Assembly (NCBI GenBank): GCA_021735285.1
Contig: JAIPHI010000016.1
Location: 1-21,840, forward strand
Source: Fidelibacterota bacterium
Lineage (GTDB): Bacteria; Fidelibacterota; UBA2242; JAFGTP01
Direction of reading: 5' to 3'
DNA length: 21,840 bases
Below are positions 1-7,034 of the stretch, piece after piece; position 1 is the first letter of the stretch, and every line of letters begins with the position of its first letter. Made by a program: the position numbers and the translations under genes. Below the pieces are notes generated by a model. It ran no database searches and was not told the origin of the DNA. It worked only from the letters and a program-made list of their open reading frames with translations.

Positions 1-2
1 TG

Positions 3-392
3 CAACTCGTTCCAAGAACAGGCGCCCGAGATGCATATAATTATCTTTATAATAGAGATAGATTTCTCTCTTCTCGCTATCTCTTTAATCCTCAAAATAA
101 TATTGAATTGGGTTGCGCCTATATCTCAAAACTACGTTATGTGTATTTTAAGAATGTTAATAATGATGATAATGCCCTCTATTGTGTTATATCATCCTAT
201 AACGGAGGTGTAGGCACGGTAGCCAAAACTCTGTGTGGCAATACAAATTTAAAAAGTGTTACCCGCATAATTAATACGCATGATCCTGAATGGACCTATT
301 CTACACTGGAGAACAGATTACCTGCTAAAGAAACCAGAAACTATCTAAGACGAGTGACTAAGCGGCAAAGAATGTATGCAAGCTGGCTATAA
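3..392 (+). CDS. Lytic murein transglycosylase, MltC-type, C-terminal part (5' truncated by window edge)
   Basis: This is the last 129 residues of a peptidoglycan lytic transglycosylase, which cleaves the MurNAc-GlcNAc bond to form 1,6-anhydro-MurNAc in the periplasm. The open frame runs back to the window edge. The first complete codons read Q-L-V-P, preceded by the last two bases of a probable ATG, matching the family's G-L-M-Q-x-x-P motif. It continues with an N-N-I-E-L-G-x-A-Y segment, the S-Y-N-G-G motif of the SLT fold, and an I-I-N-T...A-E/K-E-T-R-x-Y-L tail like that of E. coli MltC. The catalytic Glu (ES motif) lies upstream, outside the window. The first internal ATG in this frame (108) is not the real start, because the conserved sequence continues upstream of it. 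Family assignment is good; the exact subtype is from memory. Confidence 0.85.
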   Translation, partial: QLVPRTGARDAYNYLYNRDRFLSSRYLFNPQNNIELGCAYISKLRYVYFKNVNNDDNALYCVISSYNGGVGTVAKTLCGNTNLKSVTRIINTHDPEWTYSTLENRLPAKETRNYLRRVTKRQRMYASWL

Positions 393-730
393 GCCCCGCA
401 AGTCCCTCTCATATTACCTGAGATGCTAGAAATAATGGTAACTAAACGATTAGAAACTATTAATTAATATGAGTATTAGGTAAACGATGCAGCTTTTAAT
501 CTTACCAAATCTGCCGAAATATCTTACTTTTACCCCTTATTATTTTTTTATTGCTTAAGCAATAAAAATAATTTCATTAAACACCAAAATTTTAGTAATT
601 ATCAAAAAATTAGTATTGATTGATTGACGAAATTTATATCAAATATGAGGTTAGTTTTTAAATACAAGATAAAAAGTAAAACAATTAAAATACAACTTTT
701 AAGTGGTATTCATTAAGAAAGGAATAAATT
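393..730. other. Non-coding gap of 338 bp with one perfect palindrome
   Basis: I find no credible gene here on either strand. The stretch is very AT-rich. Its only marked structure is a 24-bp perfect palindrome at 545-568. A purine-rich AAGAAAGGA just before 731 is the ribosome binding site of the next gene. Confidence 0.7.
545..568. repeat. 24-bp perfect AT-rich palindrome
   Basis: The centre is TTGCTT/AAGCAA, extended outward by A/T, T/A and a T5/A5 run, giving twelve paired bases on each side with no unpaired loop. It could act as a weak bidirectional terminator after the transglycosylase gene (T-rich and A-rich flanks), or as a protein-binding site ahead of 731. The sequence alone cannot decide. 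Confidence 0.6.
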
Positions 731-1783
731 ATGAACAAATTAAAAGGACTATTTATATTCATTTGTATTTTCTATAGTTTCACATTCGCAAAATCCTATA
801 GTGGTTTAAAATATGATGTGTTTTTTGGCTCCATGGGAAGTGCAAGAGCTGAGTCCCTGGGACGGATTCTATCTGTAGATGAACAGGCCTTTTCATTTGT
901 ATCCAACCCATCTTTTTTAACCCACCAAAAAGGTTTACATTTTGACTATTCTAATAGCTACTATAGAGATAAATATTTTGATGAAAATTACTATAATTTT
1001 AGCGGAATAAAATATAATTACAGAAATCATCATTTTGGCTTAAATTTTCTTTTTATCAACAAAGAAATGTCCCGTATAACCGGTAAGGATAATCCCAATT
1101 ATAAAATAGTTTCATTTTCATATGCCAGACCATGTTTTAATTTTATCCATTTTGGGCTTAGAACTAATATATTTATTGATGATCTATATAAGAATAATAG
1201 AAAGTATGGTTATTATACTGACTTGGGGTTATATAGGACAGAACAAGTCCTAAATAATAGTAGATTCAAAGATAAACTGCAATTTGGTTTACAATATTCT
1301 AATATTTTTAATCAAAGTGTGGACCTTGATTATAGTGCCTTATTATTCCCCTCCATTTTGAGAGTGGGATTAAAAAATGAACTATACTATAATGATAATA
1401 ATCCTGATTTCTATTCTGCTCCCTATATTCTAAAAGTTACAACTGCAATTGAATACCAAAATGTTACTAATAGTAAATATTTTTCTGGATTAAGATATGG
1501 ACTTGAATTAGGCTTATTTGATATATTATTTGGAAGATATGGATATTATAGGATAAAACAGGAAGAACATCCTGAGACTCTGTATCCGGAGCAGTATAGG
1601 GATTATATAAGCGAGCCTACTTATGGTTTTGGAATCAAATTTGAATTGCAAAGATATTTTAAAGATTTGATACCATTAACTATTAATATTGATTATACAG
1701 AACTCGAGAATCCAGCAGATTATAAGGCTGTTGATTTTGGGGACTTCAATATTCTGGATATTGGCATTAATTATACACTATAG
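731..1783 (+). CDS. Exported beta-rich protein, probable outer-membrane beta-barrel (PorV/PorQ-like at most)
   Basis: The 350-residue product starts with a Lys-containing n-region and a hydrophobic stretch (about residues 5-18) ending at F-A-K-S, a good Sec signal peptide. The mature part is rich in Tyr, Phe and Asn with alternating hydrophobic/polar segments, and ends in a probable beta-strand (I-G-I-N-Y-T-L). This is the pattern of outer-membrane barrels. The N-terminal G-S-A-R-A-E-S-L-G...F-x-x-N-P-x-F-L region loosely resembles PorV/PorQ-family proteins, in which a similar 'N-P-A' segment follows the signal peptide; that likeness is weak. A good SD (AAGAAAGGA) precedes the ATG. It stands alone between long non-coding gaps and is more AT-rich than its neighbours. 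Function unknown. Confidence 0.7.
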   Translation: MNKLKGLFIFICIFYSFTFAKSYSGLKYDVFFGSMGSARAESLGRILSVDEQAFSFVSNPSFLTHQKGLHFDYSNSYYRDKYFDENYYNFSGIKYNYRNHHFGLNFLFINKEMSRITGKDNPNYKIVSFSYARPCFNFIHFGLRTNIFIDDLYKNNRKYGYYTDLGLYRTEQVLNNSRFKDKLQFGLQYSNIFNQSVDLDYSALLFPSILRVGLKNELYYNDNNPDFYSAPYILKVTTAIEYQNVTNSKYFSGLRYGLELGLFDILFGRYGYYRIKQEEHPETLYPEQYRDYISEPTYGFGIKFELQRYFKDLIPLTINIDYTELENPADYKAVDFGDFNILDIGINYTL

Positions 1784-1917
1784 CGATTTGCAAAAGTTTT
1801 GTCTGATGTAGCATAACTATCCTTAGTTGTGGATTTTCCTGAAGCCTTCAATAGGCTGAAGGGAAAAATAGATTTAAATAGTATTTAAGATAAATTATAT
1901 ATACTATTTTATAAGAC

Positions 1918-1960
1918 GCCTTATATGAAAATCGCTATATAATAGGATAAAGGCATTTTT
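1918..1960 (+). terminator. Possible Rho-independent terminator of the beta-barrel gene
   Basis: GCCTTAT (1918-1924) can pair with ATAAAGGC (1947-1954) with one bulged A, and the second arm is followed by ATTTTT. The loop is long (22 nt) and the stem has only three G-C pairs, so this is a weak candidate. Confidence 0.3.
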
Positions 1961-2012
1961 AAAATTATTCTCGCATTAATAAAAATATTTGTAATATTCT
2001 AAAAAAATCAAC

Positions 2013-2037
2013 TACCTCGGGGCAAGCCCCAGAGGTA
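2013..2037. repeat. REP-like hairpin, copy 1
   Basis: The left arm TACCTCGGGGC (2013-2023) and the right arm GCCCC-A-GAGGTA (2026-2037) pair over 11 bp with a single bulged A at 2031, around an AA loop. It is strikingly GC-rich in an AT-rich gap. The core GGCAAGCC is shared with the copy at 2094-2113. Short GC-rich imperfect hairpins in pairs are typical of REP elements mobilised by RAYT (TnpA-REP) transposases; no such transposase is in the window. Confidence 0.55.
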
Positions 2038-2093
2038 TGTAAAGGAAAATTACTTTATATGAAAAAACTTATTTTTCAAAATGTTTGCTATAA

Positions 2094-2113
2094 CCCCGAG
2101 GCAAGCCTCGAGG
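2094..2113. repeat. REP-like hairpin, copy 2
   Basis: CCCCGAGGC (2094-2102) pairs with GCCTCGAGG (2105-2113) around an AA loop: six inner base pairs, one C/A mismatch, then two more pairs. Its reverse complement begins CCTCGAGGC, one base different from the CCTCGGGGC arm of copy 1. The two units are therefore best read as an inverted pair about 56 bp apart, as in a BIME. Confidence 0.55.
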
Positions 2114-2327
2114 AATTCTTTTGATTAAAAATAATGATGTAATTAATAAGTCCAATCTTTTGACATCTTCTCTCTTCCATTATTTTCGATTACCCTTAAA
2201 ATTTTAAACTTAGATGGGTCAACATGTGCCCTGGTTGTACCGAATTATTAAAAATCCTGGTTTGATTTTTATTACTTTTTAATTAGATTTATTGAATTAT
2301 GATTCGAAATTATTCTAAATAATTAAA

Positions 2328-2338
2328 GGGAGGAGGAG
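2328..2338 (+). promoter_or_regulatory. Very strong Shine-Dalgarno of the GH3 gene
   Basis: GGGAGGAGGAG ends two bases before the ATG at 2341, with the best anti-SD match a few bases further upstream. It fixes the start and argues that this organism uses SD-led initiation. Confidence 0.75.
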
Positions 2339-2340
2339 CA

Positions 2341-4929
2341 ATGCAGTATTTGACAAAATTTTTCATATTCTTTATACTAATATTATTTTTCAGTTCCATA
2401 ATTGCTCAGGAGAGTTTACCATATCAAAATCCAGATTTGAGCTTTGACAAACGGGTTGATGATCTCCTATCCAGAATGACATTGGAGGAGAAGGTCTCCC
2501 AGATGCTCAATGATGCACCGGCAATTGAACGTCTCGATATACCTAAATACAATTGGTGGAATGAATGTTTGCACGGCGTTGCCAGAGCTGATATTGCGAC
2601 TGTCTTTCCCCAGGCGATTGGATTAGGAGCGACCTGGAATCCTCAATTAATTAAACAAGTAGCAACTGCGATTTCCGATGAAGCCAGAGCTAAACATCAT
2701 GAGTATGTCAGACGAGGTGTCAGAGAGATCTACAAAGGTTTAACCATGTGGTCTCCGAATATCAACATTTTCCGGGATCCAAGATGGGGCCGGGGGCAGG
2801 AAACTTACGGTGAAGACCCCTATCTTACCTCCAGGATTGCAGTATCTTTTGTAAAAGGGCTGCAAGGGAATCATCCCAAATATCTTAAATTAGTCTCCAC
2901 ACCAAAACATTATGCTGTGCATAGTGGACCGGAACCCGCTCGTCACCATTTTAATGCCATGACAACAAAAAAAGATTTATATGAAACCTATTTGCCGGCT
3001 TTTAAAGCAACTGTACAAGAAGCTGATGCCTACTCAGTAATGGGAGCTTATAATCGCTACCTGGGTGATGCCTGTTGTGCCAGTGAATTACTATTAGATG
3101 AAATTCTGCGAGATAATTGGGGCTTCAAGGGATACGTTGTTTCTGATTGCGGAGCCATAAACGATATTTTCGCCCATCATAAAATGGTAGATAGCAGGGC
3201 CAAGGCAGCGGCCATTGCTGTCAAAGCAGGCTGTGATCTTAACTGCGGCTATGCTTACAATAGCCTTGTCGAGGCTGTTAAACAGGGCTTTATTACAGAA
3301 GAGGAAATAAATGTATCTGTTAGACGCCTGTTAAAAGCACGGTTTAAACTGGGTATGTTTGATCCTTCTGAAACAGTACCCTATGCTCAAATTCCAATTT
3401 CAAAACTCGATTGTGAAGAGCATCGAAAACTTGCTTTGCAAGCCGCCAGAGAATCATTAGTGCTACTAAAGAATGAAGAAGATATCCTACCCTTAGACAA
3501 AAGTCTCAGCTCAATTGCTGTCATAGGTCCAAATGCTGAATCTTTACCTGTATTACTTGGAAATTACCATGGCACACCTTCTTACTATGTTAGTGTTCTT
3601 GATGGGATAAAAAACAGAGCCCCCAAAGACACTGAAATAAATTATACTAAAGGCTGTAATCTTGCTGGCAACAAAGAAGTTAAAACCCTGGTACCTGAGG
3701 ATGTATTCGACACCAAGAATAATAAAGGGCTTACTGCAAAATATTATGACAATCCGGATCTACAGGGTAAACCTATTACAACTCGTAGGGAAGAAAATAT
3801 TGATGCGAACTGGTATTTTAATCCGGTTGATGGTTTACCCAAAACAAACTTTTCTGTACAATGGACGGGTAGTATAGAAGTGGATGATTCGGATATTTAT
3901 CAATTTGCTCTGGAGGGAGATAATGGCTTTCGATTTTACCTAGATGACTCATTAATATTTGAAAGCTGGCAAGATCAATCACTGCATACAATGTCAGGAA
4001 AATATTATTTAAAAGCCGGCAAAGAGTATCCTATTAAAGTTGAATATTACCATACCTCAGGATGGGCTCGCTTGAATTTGAAATGGGCCCGGCCCAATCA
4101 AGATTCACCTGAGCAAGCAATCCAACTAGCACAAAAGAGCGACGCTATAATTTTTGTCGGAGGAATTTCCGCCCAATTGGAAGGCGAAGAAATGGATATT
4201 GATTATGAAGGATTCGAAGGTGGCGACAGAACAGATTTAAAACTACCTCAAGTTCAAACCGAATTACTCAAAAAATTGCATAAAACCGGAAAACCAATAA
4301 TCTTCGTTGATATGAGCGGAAGTGCCATGGCCATTAACTGGGAAAAAGAGAATATACCGGCAATAGTTCAAGCCTGGTACCCTGGTCAGGAAGGTGGCAA
4401 TGCTATTGCTGATGTAATTTTTGGCAATTATAACCCCTCCGGAAAACTGCCCGTAACATTTTACACCTCCGTTCAGGAGCTGCCCCCTTTTGAAGAGTAT
4501 AATATGCATAATAGAACCTACAAATACTATAATGGTGAACCTCTTTTTCCTTTTGGACATGGATTAAGTTTTTCCGATTTTGAGTACAATAATTTACAGC
4601 TGCATAAAAATAAAATCGAATCCGACCAAAAAACTGAAGTAACCGTTGATGTCACAAATACTGGAGAGCTTGCTGGTCAGGAAGTTATACAACTATATAT
4701 CAAAGATAAAAAATCATCTGTTGACAGACCGCAAATGGAATTAAAAGGTTTTAAAAAAGTAAATTTTAAAACAAGTGAGACAAAAAAGATTTCTTTTGAG
4801 ATCAATTCAGACATATTATCATTTTATGATATTGAGAGGGATAAATATGTTGTAAAACCTGGTAAATTCGAGATCATGGTGGGCTCATCTTCTAAAAAAT
4901 ACAAAAAAGTGGTTCTGGAGGTGAAATAA
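2341..4929 (+). CDS. Secreted glycoside hydrolase family 3 (beta-xylosidase/beta-glucosidase type) with inserted PA14 domain
   Basis: This enzyme removes sugars from the non-reducing ends of beta-linked oligosaccharides. The 862 residues open with a Sec signal peptide (1-22, ending I-I-A-Q). The GH3 TIM-barrel domain (about 35-330) carries N-W-W-N-E-C-L-H-G, K189-H190 and the nucleophile motif V-S-D-C with Asp269. The alpha/beta domain (about 375-735) is interrupted by a PA14 module (about 463-585), which often binds carbohydrate. After it come the acid/base candidates Glu614, Glu616 and Glu617, then G-G-D-R. A fibronectin-III-like domain (about 765-862) follows F-P-F-G-H-G-L-S. The W-N-E-C-L-H-G signature is typical of the xylosidase-like branch, but substrate specificity cannot be read from sequence. 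No other carbohydrate gene is adjacent, so it is probably transcribed alone. Confidence 0.95.
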   Translation: MQYLTKFFIFFILILFFSSIIAQESLPYQNPDLSFDKRVDDLLSRMTLEEKVSQMLNDAPAIERLDIPKYNWWNECLHGVARADIATVFPQAIGLGATWNPQLIKQVATAISDEARAKHHEYVRRGVREIYKGLTMWSPNINIFRDPRWGRGQETYGEDPYLTSRIAVSFVKGLQGNHPKYLKLVSTPKHYAVHSGPEPARHHFNAMTTKKDLYETYLPAFKATVQEADAYSVMGAYNRYLGDACCASELLLDEILRDNWGFKGYVVSDCGAINDIFAHHKMVDSRAKAAAIAVKAGCDLNCGYAYNSLVEAVKQGFITEEEINVSVRRLLKARFKLGMFDPSETVPYAQIPISKLDCEEHRKLALQAARESLVLLKNEEDILPLDKSLSSIAVIGPNAESLPVLLGNYHGTPSYYVSVLDGIKNRAPKDTEINYTKGCNLAGNKEVKTLVPEDVFDTKNNKGLTAKYYDNPDLQGKPITTRREENIDANWYFNPVDGLPKTNFSVQWTGSIEVDDSDIYQFALEGDNGFRFYLDDSLIFESWQDQSLHTMSGKYYLKAGKEYPIKVEYYHTSGWARLNLKWARPNQDSPEQAIQLAQKSDAIIFVGGISAQLEGEEMDIDYEGFEGGDRTDLKLPQVQTELLKKLHKTGKPIIFVDMSGSAMAINWEKENIPAIVQAWYPGQEGGNAIADVIFGNYNPSGKLPVTFYTSVQELPPFEEYNMHNRTYKYYNGEPLFPFGHGLSFSDFEYNNLQLHKNKIESDQKTEVTVDVTNTGELAGQEVIQLYIKDKKSSVDRPQMELKGFKKVNFKTSETKKISFEINSDILSFYDIERDKYVVKPGKFEIMVGSSSKKYKKVVLEVK

Positions 4930-5062
4930 TTAACATTAATGATATTTCAGATAGTTCATTAAATTTAGTGAGAGAGGGTGCTATCTCTAATTATTTCCAC
5001 TATTTAAGTATATGTGTAAAATATATATAATTCTTTTCATAATTATCGATCCTGGCTTTCTG

Positions 5063-5080
5063 AAGTAAATATATTTACTT
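5063..5080. promoter_or_regulatory. Perfect 18-bp palindrome upstream of tRNA-Pro (operator-like)
   Basis: AAGTAAATATATTTACTT reads identically on both strands and ends 38 bp before the tRNA. This is where a promoter for the tRNA and the following dehydrogenase gene would lie. It could bind a dimeric regulator, but in such AT-rich DNA chance is possible. It is unlike the TetR operator at 13448-13465 apart from a shared TTACTT. Confidence 0.4.
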
Positions 5081-5118
5081 TTCATGTTAAAAATATTAAA
5101 TTTTCGATATGAAAGATA

Positions 5119-5196
5119 CGGGATGTAGCGCAGCCAGGCTAGCGCGCTTCGTTCGGGACGAAGAGGTCCCCGGTTCAAATCCGGGCATCCCGACCA
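5119..5196 (+). tRNA. tRNA-Pro (anticodon CGG)
   Basis: A complete cloverleaf can be drawn. The acceptor stem is CGGGATG with CATCCCG. The D arm is GCGC/GCGC, and the anticodon stem is CTTCG/CGAAG around the loop TTCGGGA, giving anticodon CGG (5154-5156). The T arm is CCCGG/CCGGG around TTCAAAT. The discriminator is A73 and the CCA end is encoded. The C1-G72 pair with A73 and G35-G36 are proline identity features. It reads only CCG codons, so another proline tRNA must exist elsewhere. No terminator is visible between it and the downstream gene. Confidence 0.97.
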
Positions 5197-5301
5197 TTTA
5201 TTTTATCATAACTAATTAGTCTATGATTGAAAATAAAATCCGAGAGCGGCTTTTTCACAACTGATGGAAAAATACCGGGTGTAATCCAATCTAAAATAAA
5301 C

Positions 5302-5309
5302 GAGAGGTG
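5302..5309 (+). promoter_or_regulatory. Shine-Dalgarno that decides the start of the dehydrogenase gene
   Basis: GAGAGGTG lies 4 bases before the ATG at 5314. The longer in-frame option starting with TTG at 5227 has no such site. Confidence 0.7.
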
Positions 5310-5313
5310 TATT

Positions 5314-6945
5314 ATGAATCACGGAAAATTTAGTCTTCCCGAACCGGTAAATGAACCGGTCCTTTCTTACCGGCCCGGCAGTCCGGATAAGAAAGAACTC
5401 AAAGCCAAGTTGAAAGAGCTTTCGCGGAAAACTATAGAAATTCCCCTAATCATCGGTGGTAAAGAAGTTTATACAGGAAATGTGGCCCAGGCCATTATTC
5501 CTCATGACCATCAACACGTATTAGCAAATTATCATAAAGCAGGCGAAAAAGAAATTGAAATGGCTATTGAAGCATCTCAAGATGCCTGGAAAACATGGTC
5601 CAATATGCCCTGGTTTGAAAGAGCAGCAATCTTTAGAAGAATGGCTGATCTACTTTCCGGACCCTGGCGGGCTACATTAAATGCATCTACAATGCTCAAC
5701 CAGAGTAAAAATATTTTTCAGGCTGAAATAGATGCAGCCTGTGAATTGATTGATTTTTGGAACTTTAATACCAAGTACATGGAAGAAATATACGAAAGGC
5801 AACCTTATTCTCCGGATGGCATATGGAATAGAATGGAGCATAGGGCGCTGGAGGGTTTTATTTTTGCTGTCACTCCTTTTAATTTTACCAGTATTGCAGG
5901 TAATCTACCCACAGCTCCAGCCATTATGGGTAATACAGCACTTTGGAAACCAGCTTCGTCAGCCGTTTATTCAGCATATTTTACAATGAAACTCATGAAA
6001 GAAGCCGGGCTCCCTGATGGTGTTATAAATTTTATACCAGGTTCCGGGTCTAAAATCGGACCTAGCGTTCTTCGCCATCCCAAATTAGCTGGAATCCATT
6101 TTACCGGTAGTACCCATACATTCCAAAATATGTGGAAGACTGTCGGAGAAAACATTCATAATTATAATTCTTATCCCAGAATAGTGGGCGAAACCGGAGG
6201 AAAAGATTTTGTTTTCGTGCATAAAAGTGCAGATCCCGATGAAGTCGTTACCGCTTTGATCAGAGCCGCCTATGAATATCAAGGCCAAAAATGTTCGGCA
6301 GCATCCCGAACTTACCTTCCGAAATCATTATGGCCAGCAATTAAATCTAAATTGTTAGAACAAATCGAGACCATAAAAATGGGCGATGTTACCGATTTCA
6401 CCAATTTTATGAACGCCGTTATTGATCAAGCTGCGTATAACAGCATTATGAGTTATATTGATTTTGTAAAAGAAGCTGATGAGGCTGAAATATTAATTGG
6501 TGGTGAAGGCGACGATAGCAAAGGTTTTTTTATTGAACCTACTGTTGTCTTAACATCAGATCCTCACTTCAAAACTATGGAAGAAGAGATATTTGGCCCT
6601 GTTTTAACTATTTATATTTACAAAGACGAAAATTACGAAGATACACTAGAACTCTGTAACAATACTTCTCCCTATGCCCTGACAGGAGCAATCTTTTCCA
6701 AAGACCGACAAGCGCTAAGCAAGGCAACTGCTATTCTTGAACATGCAGCCGGTAATTTTTATCAAAACGATAAACCAACAGCTGCTGTTGTAAGTCAGCA
6801 ACCTTTTGGTGGAGGCCGAGCCTCTGGTACGAATGATAAAGCAGGCAGTCCACTCAATCTTATGCGCTGGGTATCTCCCCGTAGTATTAAGGAAAATTTT
6901 AATCCGCCTACAGATTATCGTTATCCCTTTATGGAGAAGAAATAA
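5314..6945 (+). CDS. pruA: L-glutamate gamma-semialdehyde dehydrogenase (1-pyrroline-5-carboxylate dehydrogenase)
   Basis: It oxidises glutamate semialdehyde (the open form of pyrroline-5-carboxylate) to glutamate with NAD+, the second step of proline breakdown, in the cytoplasm. The 543-residue protein matches the stand-alone ALDH4-type enzyme in length and in its N-terminus (P-E-P-V-N-E-P-V-x-S-Y-x-P-G-S-P). The aldehyde dehydrogenase signatures are present: F-A-V-T-P-F-N-F, F-T-G-S, G-E-T-G-G-K-D with general base Glu293, and G-Q-K-C-S-A with catalytic Cys327. I chose the ATG at 5314 because of the SD and because the family's usual N-terminus begins there; a TTG at 5227 would add 29 unlike residues. 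No proline dehydrogenase gene is in the window. tRNA-Pro lies 117 bp upstream on the same strand. Confidence 0.95.
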   Translation: MNHGKFSLPEPVNEPVLSYRPGSPDKKELKAKLKELSRKTIEIPLIIGGKEVYTGNVAQAIIPHDHQHVLANYHKAGEKEIEMAIEASQDAWKTWSNMPWFERAAIFRRMADLLSGPWRATLNASTMLNQSKNIFQAEIDAACELIDFWNFNTKYMEEIYERQPYSPDGIWNRMEHRALEGFIFAVTPFNFTSIAGNLPTAPAIMGNTALWKPASSAVYSAYFTMKLMKEAGLPDGVINFIPGSGSKIGPSVLRHPKLAGIHFTGSTHTFQNMWKTVGENIHNYNSYPRIVGETGGKDFVFVHKSADPDEVVTALIRAAYEYQGQKCSAASRTYLPKSLWPAIKSKLLEQIETIKMGDVTDFTNFMNAVIDQAAYNSIMSYIDFVKEADEAEILIGGEGDDSKGFFIEPTVVLTSDPHFKTMEEEIFGPVLTIYIYKDENYEDTLELCNNTSPYALTGAIFSKDRQALSKATAILEHAAGNFYQNDKPTAAVVSQQPFGGGRASGTNDKAGSPLNLMRWVSPRSIKENFNPPTDYRYPFMEKK

Positions 6946-6982
6946 TTTGATTTAGAATACAGTTACGGACAAAATATCAAAG

Positions 6983-7006
6983 CGCCCCGAATGATCATTC
7001 GGGGCG
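6983..7006. terminator. 24-bp perfect palindrome between convergent genes, likely bidirectional terminator
   Basis: CGCCCCGAATGA (6983-6994) is followed directly by its exact complement TCATTCGGGGCG (6995-7006), a strong GC-capped hairpin. It sits 37 bp after the dehydrogenase stop and 28 bp after the end of the minus-strand permease gene. Neither flank has a long T-run; the minus-strand side (CTTTGATATTTTG) is the T-richer one. The position makes a shared terminator the best reading. Confidence 0.65.
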
Positions 7007-7034
7007 GCTCTAATATTAAGTCAGACAATCCTCT

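Larger units (their letters stand above)
1784..2340. other. Non-coding gap of 557 bp carrying REP-like hairpins
   Basis: No credible gene is present. The gap contains a possible terminator for the preceding gene (1918-1960), an additional small hairpin (CCTTCA 1845-1850 with TGAAGG 1857-1862), and two GC-rich REP-like hairpins (2013-2037 and 2094-2113). The last 60 bases before 2341 are AT-rich promoter-like DNA and end in a very strong ribosome binding site. Confidence 0.65.

Noticed and set aside
108..392. Separate small gene starting at the ATG at 108
   Set aside because: The same frame is open to the window edge and the conserved lytic transglycosylase sequence continues upstream of this ATG, so it is the inside of a truncated gene.
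2013..2113. CRISPR array
   Set aside because: Only two units, each itself a hairpin, in opposite orientation, with no regular spacers and no cas genes.
2159..2190. TTGACA promoter for the GH3 gene
   Set aside because: No acceptable -10 at 16-18 bp; the hexamer is probably chance.
5227..5313. 29-residue N-terminal extension of the dehydrogenase from a TTG start
   Set aside because: No ribosome site and no likeness to the family N-terminus; the ATG at 5314 has both.
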